Shown piece after piece: positions 16,975 to 26,114 of a DNA stretch of 64,000 nt. Location: assembly GCA_036563485.1 (NCBI GenBank), contig DATCMI010000001.1, positions 1,799,501 to 1,863,500 of the forward strand, in the 5' to 3' direction. The DNA is from Sphingomicrobium sp. (GTDB lineage Bacteria > Pseudomonadota > Alphaproteobacteria > Sphingomonadales > Sphingomonadaceae). Made by a program: the position numbers and the translations under genes. Below the pieces are notes generated by a model. That model ran no database searches. It saw only the letters and a list, made by a program, of their open reading frames with translations, and was not told where the DNA came from. Each line of letters opens with the position of its first letter. The stretch's first letter is position 1.

Positions 16975-18798
16975 ATGTGCGGAATTGTCGGGATCGTCGG
17001 CACCAGCGACGTAGCGCAGCGGCTGTTCGACGGGCTGAAGCGGCTTGAATATCGGGGCTACGACTCGGCGGGCATCTGTACGATCAACAATGGCGCGCTC
17101 GAGCGGCGCCGGGCGGAAGGCAAGCTCGACAATCTCGCCCGTGAGCTGCAGGCCGAGCCGCTCCGCGGGATCACCGGGGTTGCGCATACGCGCTGGGCGA
17201 CACACGGGGCACCGACGGTCAGCAACGCCCATCCGCATATCATCGGCGGCGTGGCGCTGGTCCACAACGGCATCATCGAGAATTTCAAGCCGCTTCGGGA
17301 CGAGCTGATTGCCGAGGGACGCGAGTTCAGGAGCGAGACCGATACCGAAGTCGTCGGCCACCTCGTCGCTCGTGAGATCGAGCGCGGCGCCGGGCCGCAG
17401 GACGCGGTCGCGACCGTTCTGCCGCGGCTGACGGGCGCATTCGCGATCGCATTCCTGTTCCGCGATCACCCCGACCTGATCATCGGCGCACGGCGCGGGG
17501 CGCCGCTGACCGTCGGCTATGGCGACGGTGAGAATTACCTCGGCTCCGACGCACTTGCGGTTGCGCCGTGGACCCAGCGTATTGCCTATCTCGACGAGGG
17601 CGACTGGGCGGTGGTTCACCGCGACCACATCGAGATCTTCGACGCCAACAACAATCGCGTCGAACGCGAGGTCGTCCAGTCCGGCGCGTCGTCGGCGCCG
17701 GTCGAGAAGGGCAATTACCGCCACTACATGCAAAAGGAGATCTTCGAGCAGCCGATCGTGGTTGCCCAGACGCTCCAAAGCTATGTCCGGCCATTCGAAG
17801 GCGAGGTCGCGCTGCCGACCGGCGACCTTGATCTTGCCGAGGTCAACAGGGTCACCATCGTCGCCTGCGGCACGAGCTATTATGCGGGGCTCGTCGCAAA
17901 ATATTGGATCGAGCAGTTCGCGCGCGTGCCGGTCGACATCGATGTGGCATCCGAGTTCCGCTACCGCCAGCCGGTGCTGGAGCCGGGCGGCCTGGCGCTG
18001 TTCATCAGCCAGTCGGGCGAGACGGCGGACACGCTGGCGGCGCTGCGGCATGCTCGAGCGGAGCAGCAGCGCATTGCCGTTGTGGTCAACGTGCCGACCA
18101 GCTCAATGGCGCGCGAAGCGGACCTGTTGCTGCCGACGCATGCGGGGCCGGAGATCGGCGTCGCATCGACCAAGGCGTTCACGTGCCAGCTCGCGGTGCT
18201 TGCGGCGCTCGCGGCCAACCTAGCGCGCGCGAAGGGGCGTCTGAGCGGCGACGAGGAGCGCGATGTCGTCGAGAATCTGCAGATGGCCCCGGCTGCGCTC
18301 AACGCTGCGCTCAACCATGACGACGATATTGCAGCGATGGCGCACCTCGTCGCTCCGGCTCGCGACGTGCTCTACCTCGGCCGCGGGCCCGATTACCCGA
18401 TGGCGCTCGAAGGTGCGCTGAAGCTCAAGGAAATCAGCTACATCCACGCCGAAGGTTATGCCGCGGGCGAGATGAAGCATGGGCCGATCGCACTGATCGA
18501 CGACAATGTGCCGGTCATCGTCCTCGCCCCGTCAGGGCCGCTGTTCGAGAAGACGGTCAGTAACATGCAGGAGGTCCGCGCCCGCGGCGGCAAGATCGTC
18601 CTGATCAGCGACGCCGAAGGGATTGCCGAAGCGGGCCATGGCTGCATTGCGACCATCGAGATGCCGCGCGTGCATCCGTTGATCGCACCGCTCGTCTATG
18701 CCGTACCGGTGCAGCTGCTCGCCTACCATGTGGCGGTGCTCAAAGGCACCGACGTCGATCAGCCGCGCAACCTGGCCAAGAGCGTTACCGTCGAGTGA
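16975..18798 (+). CDS. glmS: Glutamine-fructose-6-phosphate aminotransferase (isomerizing)
   Basis: GlmS makes glucosamine-6-phosphate from fructose-6-phosphate and glutamine, the first committed step to UDP-GlcNAc. The 607 residues begin MCGIVGIVG, where Cys2 becomes the N-terminal nucleophile of the glutaminase. The glutaminase motifs RWATHGAPT, NGIIENF and SETDTE are present. Two SIS sugar isomerase domains follow (GTSYYAGLVAKYW; SQSGETADT; LGRGPDYPMALEGALKLKE) and the C-terminus ends AKSVTVE. The ATG begins at the base after the glmU stop, so the two are co-transcribed. There is no glmS ribozyme-like leader, as expected for this group. Confidence 0.97.
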   Translation: MCGIVGIVGTSDVAQRLFDGLKRLEYRGYDSAGICTINNGALERRRAEGKLDNLARELQAEPLRGITGVAHTRWATHGAPTVSNAHPHIIGGVALVHNGIIENFKPLRDELIAEGREFRSETDTEVVGHLVAREIERGAGPQDAVATVLPRLTGAFAIAFLFRDHPDLIIGARRGAPLTVGYGDGENYLGSDALAVAPWTQRIAYLDEGDWAVVHRDHIEIFDANNNRVEREVVQSGASSAPVEKGNYRHYMQKEIFEQPIVVAQTLQSYVRPFEGEVALPTGDLDLAEVNRVTIVACGTSYYAGLVAKYWIEQFARVPVDIDVASEFRYRQPVLEPGGLALFISQSGETADTLAALRHARAEQQRIAVVVNVPTSSMAREADLLLPTHAGPEIGVASTKAFTCQLAVLAALAANLARAKGRLSGDEERDVVENLQMAPAALNAALNHDDDIAAMAHLVAPARDVLYLGRGPDYPMALEGALKLKEISYIHAEGYAAGEMKHGPIALIDDNVPVIVLAPSGPLFEKTVSNMQEVRARGGKIVLISDAEGIAEAGHGCIATIEMPRVHPLIAPLVYAVPVQLLAYHVAVLKGTDVDQPRNLAKSVTVE

Positions 18799-18805
18799 GG
18801 AGTCT

Positions 18806-19315
18806 CTAGACCGAGACTTCGTTCATCGTCGTCAGTTCGGGCTCCGGCAGGCGGTCCTTGAACTGAGCCTTCAGCTCCTTCTTGCGCGCGGCGAGCTGCT
18901 CACCGATCGCGTCGAGGTCGAGCTTGCCCTTGCGCGCCTGCGAGAAGATGCCGCCGGCACCTTCCTCCTCCTCGACATGATGCTCGATTTCTTCCTGGAG
19001 CACCTTCACCTTGGTGTCGAAGAAGTCGTCAGACCCGCTTTCATTCGCTTCAATTTCCGCGATCATCAGCTTGGCCGCGTCGTGTTCGACATAACCTTCC
19101 TTGATGTCCTCTTCGTCCACCACCTCTTTGCAGGCCGGGTAGAAGATTTCCTCTTCGAGCATCGAGTGGATCGTCAACTCGAGGCAGATCTGCCGCGCAA
19201 GCTTTTGCTTTCGCCCGTCGCCCTTGGCTGATTCGAAGTCCTTGAACAGCTTTTCGACTTCGCGATGGTCTTCCTTGAGAAGCGCAATGGCGTCCTGGGA
19301 TTTGCTCTCGGCCAT
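18806..19315 (-). CDS. Hemerythrin HHE-domain protein
   Basis: The 169-residue acidic helical protein carries hemerythrin cation-binding motifs: HREVEKLFKDFE near residue 17, HSMLEEEIFYPA near 60, and HHVEEEEGA near 125. These predict a di-iron site in a four-helix bundle, as in small oxygen- or NO-sensing or iron-handling proteins. The ATG at 19315 is chosen because AGGAGA lies eight nt upstream. An EcfG-like promoter (19350-19375) precedes it, so it is probably a stress-regulon member. It converges with glmS with a 7-nt gap. Confidence 0.85.
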   Translation of the reverse strand: MAESKSQDAIALLKEDHREVEKLFKDFESAKGDGRKQKLARQICLELTIHSMLEEEIFYPACKEVVDEEDIKEGYVEHDAAKLMIAEIEANESGSDDFFDTKVKVLQEEIEHHVEEEEGAGGIFSQARKGKLDLDAIGEQLAARKKELKAQFKDRLPEPELTTMNEVSV

Positions 19316-19349
19316 TTGGCTCGTCTCCTGTTGATCTTTCAGGAGGCGA

Positions 19350-19375
19350 AACAAACCGGCGTGCTCGTATGTTCC
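19350..19375 (-). promoter_or_regulatory. EcfG-like promoter for the hemerythrin gene
   Basis: Read on the minus strand: GGAAC (19375-19371), 17 nt, then TGTT (19353-19350). This is one mismatch from GGAAC-N16/17-CGTT. The position leaves a leader of about 25-30 nt containing the AGGAGA site. Confidence 0.45.
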
Positions 19376-19385
19376 TGCCGGCGCG

Positions 19386-19634
19386 ATGCGTCATGAGAAT
19401 GTCACATTGGCCAAGGGCGCAAGCCTCGACTGGAAGGCCGCAGGCTATCTGATCTCGATCGCCAGCGTCCTGTTTCTGGGGGCGGTCGCCGCAGCGAAGG
19501 AAAATCCGCCTTCCTGGTATTATCCCGCGCTGATCATCGGCATGCTGACTTCAATCGCCGGCATGGGCTGCCGCTACATGGCGCACCTGCACCAGAAGCG
19601 GGAGATCGCGAGGGCGAAGCAGGGCGGCGCCTAG
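19386..19634 (+). CDS. Small inner-membrane protein of unknown function
   Basis: The 82-residue protein has two predicted membrane helices (about 19-39 and 46-64) separated by a short ENPPSWY turn, and a basic cytoplasmic tail (HQKREIARAKQGGA). The start ATG at 19386 is the first in frame. It is divergent from the hemerythrin gene, and its stop overlaps that of the convergent serine hydrolase gene by four nt (CTAG). No family recognised. Confidence 0.65.
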   Translation: MRHENVTLAKGASLDWKAAGYLISIASVLFLGAVAAAKENPPSWYYPALIIGMLTSIAGMGCRYMAHLHQKREIARAKQGGA

Positions 19635-20914
19635 CGCGGATTGTCGCCGCTGCTTTCGGGCTCCGCTGCCTCGGCAGCTGGCTCGCTGGGCTTCTTGTCG
19701 AGCTCCAGCCAATCGCGGGCGGGCAGGTGGTGGATCATGTCCATGACTTCGAATTCAAGCCCACCCGGCTGCCAAGTGTCGCTGTTCCACAAGGCGACGA
19801 CGCCGCTTTTCTTCTGCGGGTCGAAGAGGATGAAGGAGCGGTAGCCGCGGATGCCGCCGCGGTGGCCGACGATGCGGTGACCCGCATAATCGTAGCTGCG
19901 CCAGCCGTATCCGTACCAGGCGGTGCCGATGCGCTCGAGGAACTTGCGGAGGCGGGCCCGTTCGCCGGGCGTCTTCACATAAGGCGCATGGAGGATCCTG
20001 AGTGCCTTGGCGTCGAGCACGTCGGGCATGTCACCCATTTGGGCGATCATCCACAGGGCCATGTCCTTGATGTTGCTGTTGACGCCGCCGGCGGCCGGAA
20101 CCTTGTAGTAAGTATCGACAATCGGCGCCGGACGGCGGCCACTGAAGTGGGGACGAGCCCAGCTTCGGTTCGATTGAAGCCCTGCCATCGAGACGCTGCC
20201 GCTGGTCATGCCGATGGGATTGAACAGCTTGCGCTTGACCGCCTGTTCGTAAGGCATGCCGGTGACGCGCGACACCGCTTCGCTGGCCGCGTCATAGGCG
20301 ACGTTCTGATAGGCCCAGCAGGTCTTGGGCGCGCAGATGCCGTCGAGGGTGACCAGCTGCGATCTAAGGAAGCTCGGGTCCTGTCCTTCCTCGAGCTTGT
20401 TGTCGAAGGCATGCCGGTAGAGGCCGAGGCGGTGGGACAGGACGTCGCCGACAGTTGCGACATTTTCATTGCCGCGGGGGAGGTGAAGGTCTGGGGCGTA
20501 GTTGGCGATCGGCGCGTCGAGGTCGATCTTGCGTTCTTGAGCGAGCTTCACAACCATCGTCGCGCCGAGGCCCTTGGATACCGAGGCCCAGCGGAAGACC
20601 GTCTGCGGTGTGACCGGATCGCCCGAGCCCGCCAGCGTTTCACCATAGCCCTTGAGGAAGGTGATCCGCCCGTTTTCGACGATCCCCACCGCGAGTCCGA
20701 CCATGGTCGGACGTTGCATCAGAGCCTGCAGGCGACGGTCTATCGCGTCATAGTCGATGTCCTGGCGTGCGGCCGTCGAGACTTTGCCGAGGGTAACTTG
20801 TGCGGCAGTGGGCTTGGGCGTGTCCTGGCCCGCAGAGTCCGGGCGCAAGACCAGCAGCGACCCGGCAACGACAGCGGCCAGCGTGCTGAGCCCAAAGACA
20901 TGACCGAGCTTCAA
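19631..20914 (-). CDS. Serine hydrolase of the beta-lactamase / D,D-peptidase fold
   Basis: The 427-residue protein has an N-terminal signal or anchor (residues 5-23) and a beta-lactamase class C-like domain. The nucleophile motif SxxK is SVSK (111-114), the second motif is YQN (202-204), and HRGG (351-354) takes the place of KTG. Such proteins include esterases, peptidases and penicillin-binding relatives; true AmpC activity is not implied. The C-terminal 30 residues are Pro/Glu/Ala-rich. It is periplasmic by prediction. Its stop overlaps the convergent small membrane gene in a CTAG. Confidence 0.87.
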   Translation of the reverse strand: MKLGHVFGLSTLAAVVAGSLLVLRPDSAGQDTPKPTAAQVTLGKVSTAARQDIDYDAIDRRLQALMQRPTMVGLAVGIVENGRITFLKGYGETLAGSGDPVTPQTVFRWASVSKGLGATMVVKLAQERKIDLDAPIANYAPDLHLPRGNENVATVGDVLSHRLGLYRHAFDNKLEEGQDPSFLRSQLVTLDGICAPKTCWAYQNVAYDAASEAVSRVTGMPYEQAVKRKLFNPIGMTSGSVSMAGLQSNRSWARPHFSGRRPAPIVDTYYKVPAAGGVNSNIKDMALWMIAQMGDMPDVLDAKALRILHAPYVKTPGERARLRKFLERIGTAWYGYGWRSYDYAGHRIVGHRGGIRGYRSFILFDPQKKSGVVALWNSDTWQPGGLEFEVMDMIHHLPARDWLELDKKPSEPAAEAAEPESSGDNPR

Positions 20915-21064
20915 AGGAAATTTCTCCCAACCCCGGAAGCATCTGTGGCGGGCCCGGAGTCGGCTCTCAAGACGCTTCAGCTGTGTTGCGGTGAAGCGAG
21001 TCGGTTGCGCGACGAACTGCGCTGCTGCTGGAAATGACGAGACGCGTCGCGTAGACGCGGCCGA

Positions 21065-21352
21065 ATGCGATTTCTCTCGACGGTCATCTGGGCACTGTTG
21101 GCGGTGGTGATCGCCCTTTTCGCCTACCGCAATTGGGCAGACGTCACGCTCAACCTGTGGGGCAACATCCAGGCCGATGTGAAGATACCGGTGCTGCTGT
21201 TCACCTTTTTCCTGCTCGGCTTCCTGCCGACATGGCTACTAATGCGTGCGAGGCTTTGGGGGTGCAGGCGCCGGCTGGAGGCGGTGGAGCGGACGCGTGC
21301 GTCAATCGGTCCGGCGGAGCCGCCCGCTGTGCAGGAACCGATCGTCGAATGA
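21065..21352 (+). CDS. lapA: LapA-domain (DUF1049) membrane protein
   Basis: The 95-residue protein has two membrane helices (about 4-22 and 41-62) around a short loop (RNWADVTLNLWGN), the form of the lipopolysaccharide assembly protein A domain. In E. coli LapA works with LapB in control of LPS synthesis. Its stop codon overlaps the pyrF start (ATGA). In alphaproteobacteria this gene commonly precedes pyrF or trp genes. The family call rests on topology and position. Confidence 0.75.
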   Translation: MRFLSTVIWALLAVVIALFAYRNWADVTLNLWGNIQADVKIPVLLFTFFLLGFLPTWLLMRARLWGCRRRLEAVERTRASIGPAEPPAVQEPIVE

Positions 21353-22035
21353 ACCCGATCTTCGTCGCGATCGACACGCCGGAGCTGCCCCGCGCGATGG
21401 AGATTGCGCAGGCGGTTCGGGACCATGCAGGGGGGCTGAAGCTCGGGCTGGAGTTCTTTTCGGCTCACGGGCCCGGCGGCGTAAGCGAAGTGGCGTCGCT
21501 TGGACTGCCGATCTTTCTCGACCTGAAGCTGCACGACATTCCGAACACTGTCGCCAAGGCGGTCAAGGCGCTTGGCCCTATTAATCCGGCGATCCTCACA
21601 GTGCATGCGGCAGGGGGCGGGGCGATGTTGCGGGCCGCGAAAGAGGCGGCTTCGGCGGTTACCAAAGTGGTCGGGGTGACCGTTTTGACCAGCCTCGACG
21701 AAGCCGATCTGCGGGAGGCGGGCGTGAGCGGGTCTCCTGCGGAGCAGGTCCAGCGCCTCGCGGCACTCGCACGCAAGTCCGGGATCGACGGGATCGTCTG
21801 CTCGGGCGCGGAAGTCGGTGCGGCGCGTCGGGCATGGGGCGACGGCTTCTTCGTCGTGCCGGGGGTCCGTCCAGCCGGGGCGGAAGTCGGTGACCAGAAG
21901 AGAGTGACGACGCCGGCACAGGCGCTGGAAGACGGGGCGTCGGTGCTGGTTATCGGCCGGCCGATCACCGGCGCCACCGATCCTCGGCAGGCGATCATGG
22001 ACATTGCCGCGTCCCTGGCGCAGACGCCCGCCTGA
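21349..22035 (+). CDS. pyrF: Orotidine-5'-phosphate decarboxylase
   Basis: PyrF decarboxylates OMP to UMP, the last step of pyrimidine synthesis. The 228-residue TIM barrel has the catalytic DLKLHDIPNTV (D58, K60, D63) and the phosphate-binding GVRPAG and VIGRPIT segments. It overlaps lapA by four nt and is followed by accD after 20 nt. In many sphingomonads trpF-trpB-trpA stand between pyrF and accD; here they are absent. Confidence 0.96.
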   Translation: MNPIFVAIDTPELPRAMEIAQAVRDHAGGLKLGLEFFSAHGPGGVSEVASLGLPIFLDLKLHDIPNTVAKAVKALGPINPAILTVHAAGGGAMLRAAKEAASAVTKVVGVTVLTSLDEADLREAGVSGSPAEQVQRLAALARKSGIDGIVCSGAEVGAARRAWGDGFFVVPGVRPAGAEVGDQKRVTTPAQALEDGASVLVIGRPITGATDPRQAIMDIAASLAQTPA

Positions 22036-22055
22036 AATCTTAGGAAGCGAAGACG

Positions 22056-22913
22056 ATGAGCTGGTTGAGCCGAGTCCGCAGCGGCATTCCCTTCTTGCCG
22101 AAGCGGCAGAGCGTGGAGAACCTTTGGCACAAATGCTCCAAGTGCAGCACGATGGTGTTCGTCAAAGAGTGGGAAGAGAATTACAGCGTCTGCCCGCGCT
22201 GCAACTTCCACGACCGGATCGGGCCGCCGAAGCGCTTCGAGCAATTGTTCGACGCCGGGCAGTATGAACTGCTGCCGGCGCCGGAGGTCCGCGAGGACCC
22301 GCTGCGGTTCAAGGACACCAAGCGCTACACCGATCGCCTGAAAGCGGCCCGATCCGCGAACGGTGAGCGGGACGCGCTGGTGAATGCTCGGGGCAGGATC
22401 GACGGGCACAAGGTGATCGTCGGCGTGCAGGATTTCGCGTTCATGGGCGGCTCGATGGGGATTGCCGTGGGCGCCGCATTCGTCGCCGGCGTGCGCGCGG
22501 CGATTGCCGACAAATGCCCCTACATACTCTTCACGGCTGCGGGCGGTGCGCGGATGCAGGAGGGCATCCTCAGCCTGATGCAGATGCCCAAGACGACCGT
22601 CGCGCTCGCGGAGCTCAAAGAAGCGGGGCTGCCTTACATCGTCGTGCTGACGGACCCGACGACGGGCGGGGTCACGGCATCTTATGCGATGCTGGGCGAC
22701 GTGCAGATCGCCGAGCCGGGCGCGCTGATCGGTTTCGCCGGGCAGCGGGTGATCGAGCAGACCATCCGCGAAAAGTTGCCGGAAGGGTTCCAGCGTGCGG
22801 AGTATCTGCTCGAGCACGGCATGATCGACATGGTCGTGTGGCGCGGCGACCTGAAGGAGAAGCTGGCGCTGCTGATCGGGTACCTGGCGCCGGAGACGAA
22901 AGAGGCCGCCTGA
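22056..22913 (+). CDS. accD: Acetyl-CoA carboxylase carboxyltransferase subunit beta
   Basis: AccD forms the carboxyltransferase of acetyl-CoA carboxylase with AccA, making malonyl-CoA. The 285 residues begin with the zinc ribbon (C27, C30, C46, C49; [12 protein letters not shown] and CPRCNFH) and carry the crotonase-like core with [11 protein letters not shown] and [22 protein letters not shown] upstream supports the ATG. It shares one base with the folC start (TGATG). Coupling of accD to folC is a conserved bacterial arrangement. Confidence 0.97.
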   Translation: MSWLSRVRSGIPFLPKRQSVENLWHKCSKCSTMVFVKEWEENYSVCPRCNFHDRIGPPKRFEQLFDAGQYELLPAPEVREDPLRFKDTKRYTDRLKAARSANGERDALVNARGRIDGHKVIVGVQDFAFMGGSMGIAVGAAFVAGVRAAIADKCPYILFTAAGGARMQEGILSLMQMPKTTVALAELKEAGLPYIVVLTDPTTGGVTASYAMLGDVQIAEPGALIGFAGQRVIEQTIREKLPEGFQRAEYLLEHGMIDMVVWRGDLKEKLALLIGYLAPETKEAA

Positions 22914-24211
22914 TGGCGGACTTTGCTCGGTCGGAGCATCCTGACGTCCAAGCGCAGCTGAACCGCCTTTCGAAGACATCGCCGCTTGGAGACCGGCTTG
23001 GCCTCGAACGCGTGTCCGCGGTGCTTGAGCGGCTCGGCCGGCCGCAGGACCAGCTCCCGCCCGTGTTCCATGTCGCCGGGACCAACGGCAAAGGATCGAC
23101 GGTTGCCTTCCTCCGCGCGGCACTCGAGGCGGCCGGCCATAAAGTGCATGTGTTCACCAGCCCGCATCTGGTGCGGTTCAACGAACGGATCAGGGTTGCC
23201 GGCAAGCTGATCGAGGACGAGGCGCTCGCCGCCACGCTGGCGGAGGTCATCGATGCGGGCGAGGGGATCGAGCCAAGCTTTTTCGAAGTCGCGACAGTGG
23301 CGGCATTCGTGGCTTTCGCGCGCGAGCAGGCGGATGCCTGCGTGCTGGAGGTCGGCCTCGGCGGGCGGTTGGATGCGACCAACGTGATCGATTGCCCGCT
23401 GGTGACGGGAATCACGAACCTGGGGCTGGATCACCAGCAGTTCCTTGGAAACTCGCTGCCGGAGATCGCGGGTGAGAAGGCGGGCATTGCGAAGCGCGGC
23501 GTGCCGCTGGTGACGCAGCCTTATCCAGCTGCTGCGGCGAGCCGGGTCGGGGAGATCGCTCATGAGCGCGCCGCGCTCTGGCTGCCGCGCGGCGGTGAGT
23601 GGGACGCGATCGCTCAGCAGGGCAAGCTCCGCTACCACGATCACCGCGGTGAGATCGAACTGCCGCTCCCGAGATTGGCGGGGCGTTTTCAGACGATGAA
23701 TGCAGCGCTGGCGGTCGCGATGCTCCGCCACCAGGACGCACTTCGGGTGCCCTTGTCAGCCATGGCGGCGGGAATCGGCTGGGCCGACTGGCCGGCACGG
23801 CTGCAGCGGCTGAATCAGGGCCCGCTCACCGGCGAGCGCGAGGTGTGGCTGGACGGCGGTCACAACCCGAGCGCCGCCCGCCAAGTCGCCGCGTTCGTGA
23901 AGCAGAAGTTCGCGGACGGACGCCCGCTGCACCTTGTTTTCGCGAGCCTATCGACGAAGGACCCGCGGGGAATGCTCGAGCCGTTCAGCACGCTGGTCGC
24001 TGGAGTGCACATGGTCCCCATTCCGGAGCACGCCTGCTTTCCACCGGTCGAGCTGTTGGAAGACGCTAGGGGACTCGGCCTGAGGGCCGAGGCTCACGAG
24101 GGGGTCGCAGACGCGCTCGAGCAAATACCGGCTGGAGCGCGGGTGCTGATCTTCGGCTCGCTTTACCTCGCGGGGAGCGTGCTTAAGGCGAACGATCAAG
24201 TTCCGGACTGA
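22913..24211 (+). CDS. folC: Bifunctional folylpolyglutamate synthase / dihydrofolate synthase
   Basis: FolC adds glutamate to dihydropteroate and further glutamates to folates. The 432-residue product has the Mur-ligase-like P-loop (AGTNGKGST, about 55-63), the FTSPHLVRFNERI segment, VGLGGRLDATN, and the C-terminal WLDGGHNP. The start ATG overlaps the accD stop. The last 16 nt overlap the end of the convergent MFS gene. A FolC this size in one copy normally supplies both activities. Confidence 0.96.
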   Translation: MADFARSEHPDVQAQLNRLSKTSPLGDRLGLERVSAVLERLGRPQDQLPPVFHVAGTNGKGSTVAFLRAALEAAGHKVHVFTSPHLVRFNERIRVAGKLIEDEALAATLAEVIDAGEGIEPSFFEVATVAAFVAFAREQADACVLEVGLGGRLDATNVIDCPLVTGITNLGLDHQQFLGNSLPEIAGEKAGIAKRGVPLVTQPYPAAAASRVGEIAHERAALWLPRGGEWDAIAQQGKLRYHDHRGEIELPLPRLAGRFQTMNAALAVAMLRHQDALRVPLSAMAAGIGWADWPARLQRLNQGPLTGEREVWLDGGHNPSAARQVAAFVKQKFADGRPLHLVFASLSTKDPRGMLEPFSTLVAGVHMVPIPEHACFPPVELLEDARGLGLRAEAHEGVADALEQIPAGARVLIFGSLYLAGSVLKANDQVPD

Positions 24212-25581
24212 ACGGGTTTTCCCGTTTCCTGCTGGGGATGTTCGGCACGGACGTCCCCGCTGCCCTCGACACCGGCGGTGCCAATCGACTGGTCGATGAG
24301 TCCGGCCCGCATCATGATCCAGAAGAGGATGATGCCCGGAAGCGCCGCTGCGGTTGTGAGCAGGTAGAAGTTCACATAACCCATGGCATCGATCAGCGAG
24401 CCCGCGGTGGTGCCGGTCAGGAACCGTCCGACGATGCTCGCTGCCGCCGAGATCAAGGCATATTGGGACGCGGTGAAGCGCAGGTCGCAAAGCGCCGAGA
24501 AATAAGCGACGACACAGACGCCGCCGATACCGCTGGCCGTGTTCTCGAACCCGATGGCGGCGGCCATACCGATGTTGCTGTGGCCGCTCATCGCCAGCAG
24601 CGCGAAGCTGAAGTTGGAGACCGCCATCAGGATGAGGCTGATCAGAACCGAACGCTTCATTCCGAGCTGGGCGTAGAGGATGCCGCCGATGAAGATGCCG
24701 ATCAGATAGGCCCAGAAGCCAACGCCGACATCCCAGATAGCGATCTCGTCATTCGTGAACCCGAGATCGTCGAAGAGCAGGCGGAAGGTGAGGTTCGCGA
24801 GCGTGTCACCGATCTTGTGCAGCAGGATGAAGAGCAGGACGAGGAACGCGCCCTTGCGCTGGAAGAACTCCACAAACGGCCGCCAAACGGCAGCGACGGC
24901 ACCCCCGACGCCTTTGCGTTCGCTCCGGACGTGCCGCCGTTCGGGTTCGCCCATGATCAGAGCCGTCAGCATCGCGGGGAGAGCCAAGGCCGCGCAGGCG
25001 AGGTAGGCGGCCTCCCAGCCTTGGCGGGCGGCGACGACCAACGCTAGCGCGCCGGCCCCGGCCGAGCCGATCCGCCAGCCGTACTGCGACATGCCTGAGC
25101 CGACGCCGAGCTGCCGCGGCTCAAGAATCTCAATGCGATAGGCGTCGATGACGATATCGAAGCTGGCGCCGGCAATGCCCAGCAGGATCGCGGCAGTCAC
25201 GACGCCGCTGATTCCATCCGCGGGATCGACCAGGGCGAGATTGGCGACAGCGGCGATCACCAGCGCCCCTGTGACCAGCATCCACGAAACGCGCTGCCCG
25301 AGGCGGCCGAGGACCGGCAGGCGAACGCCGTCCACGATCCACGCCCAAAGAAATTTGAAGTTGTAAGCCAGGAAGACCAGCGTGAAGGCGGTGATCGTCG
25401 ACTTGTCGATGCCGCCCTGCTTGAGGCGCGTCGTCAGCGTCGCGCCGATCATCGCATAGGGAAAACCTGACGAGATGCCGAGGAAGAGCGCCGCGAGAGG
25501 TGCGGATTCGGTGTACGGGCGCACACCCGCCGGCAGCACAGCCCGCCAGCCCGATACCTCTTGCGCCTGTGCTTCCGCCAT
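24196..25581 (-). CDS. MFS transporter, AmpG-like
   Basis: The 461-residue protein has about 12-14 membrane helices. The N-terminal region LAALFLGISSGFPYAMIG, then KFLWAWIVDGVRLP, closely matches the AmpG muropeptide permease family, which imports anhydro-muropeptides for peptidoglycan recycling. The start ATG at 25581 has AAGGGGG upstream. The C-terminal tail is Gly/Ser/Glu-rich. There is no ampD or nagZ next to it, so the substrate is inferred only from family resemblance; other AmpG-like MFS proteins carry other cargo. Confidence 0.85.
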   Translation of the reverse strand: MAEAQAQEVSGWRAVLPAGVRPYTESAPLAALFLGISSGFPYAMIGATLTTRLKQGGIDKSTITAFTLVFLAYNFKFLWAWIVDGVRLPVLGRLGQRVSWMLVTGALVIAAVANLALVDPADGISGVVTAAILLGIAGASFDIVIDAYRIEILEPRQLGVGSGMSQYGWRIGSAGAGALALVVAARQGWEAAYLACAALALPAMLTALIMGEPERRHVRSERKGVGGAVAAVWRPFVEFFQRKGAFLVLLFILLHKIGDTLANLTFRLLFDDLGFTNDEIAIWDVGVGFWAYLIGIFIGGILYAQLGMKRSVLISLILMAVSNFSFALLAMSGHSNIGMAAAIGFENTASGIGGVCVVAYFSALCDLRFTASQYALISAAASIVGRFLTGTTAGSLIDAMGYVNFYLLTTAAALPGIILFWIMMRAGLIDQSIGTAGVEGSGDVRAEHPQQETGKPVQSGT

Positions 25582-25665
25582 CGATGAACCCCCTTGCAAC
25601 CTGATTGCCGCCGAAGATTAGCCAGCTTTCACGGGCTGCCTAGCCCCGCGATGAACGGAAGCTCT

Positions 25666-26103
25666 TTAGCTGTCGCCGTCGGTGGCGATGAACAGCTCTA
25701 CGCCCTTCGGCGGCTTGACCTTTTCACCTTGCATGTGGCGATCGACGCATTCGATCGCCTTGCACAGCTGGCGTTCGCTGTAAGGCTTGAGCACGCAGCC
25801 AATTGCGAACTCGGCGGCGCTTGGGAATGCGTGACCCGTTGCGAAAAGCGTGGGGATGCCCTTCTTTTTCGCGACGCGGGCGAGGTCGATGCCCGTCTGG
25901 TCCTTCTTCAGGCGAACGTCGCTGAGGATCAGGTCGACCTGCTCGCGGTCGATGATCTCTAGCGCTTCTTCGAGGTCGTCGACCGTCGCTACGACCTCGT
26001 AGCCTGCGTCGCCGAGCATATTTTCATTCTCGAAGGCGGTCAGCGGTTCATCCTCGACGATGAGGATGCGCTTGACGACGCGCTTGCGCTTCCCGAACAG
26101 CAT
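25666..26103 (-). CDS. Single-domain response regulator
   Basis: The 145-residue protein is one receiver domain with no output domain. It has the acidic pair E17/D18 (ILIVEDEP), the phospho-acceptor D62 (LILSDVRL), T89 (FATGHA) and K106 (VLKPYS), so it should be phosphorylated. A basic N-terminal extension (MLFGKRKRVVKR) precedes it. Such proteins serve as phosphate shuttles or act on HWE/HisKA2 kinases in alphaproteobacteria, for example in general stress control. No kinase is adjacent. Its ATG is only 11 bp from the divergent pseudouridine synthase start. Confidence 0.9.
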   Translation of the reverse strand: MLFGKRKRVVKRILIVEDEPLTAFENENMLGDAGYEVVATVDDLEEALEIIDREQVDLILSDVRLKKDQTGIDLARVAKKKGIPTLFATGHAFPSAAEFAIGCVLKPYSERQLCKAIECVDRHMQGEKVKPPKGVELFIATDGDS

Positions 26104-26114
26104 GTGAAACCCCA

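Noticed and set aside
16900-16980. glmS ribozyme or riboswitch in front of glmS
   Set aside because: The glmS ATG follows the glmU stop with no intergenic sequence.
15565-18051. 828-codon open frame antisense to glmU and glmS
   Set aside because: It is the antisense shadow of two well-conserved genes; high GC keeps stops rare. The translation is Arg/His/Asp-rich with no recognisable domain.
21465-23123. 552-codon antisense frame over pyrF-accD-folC
   Set aside because: Shadow of three certain genes; composition typical of antisense high-GC sequence.
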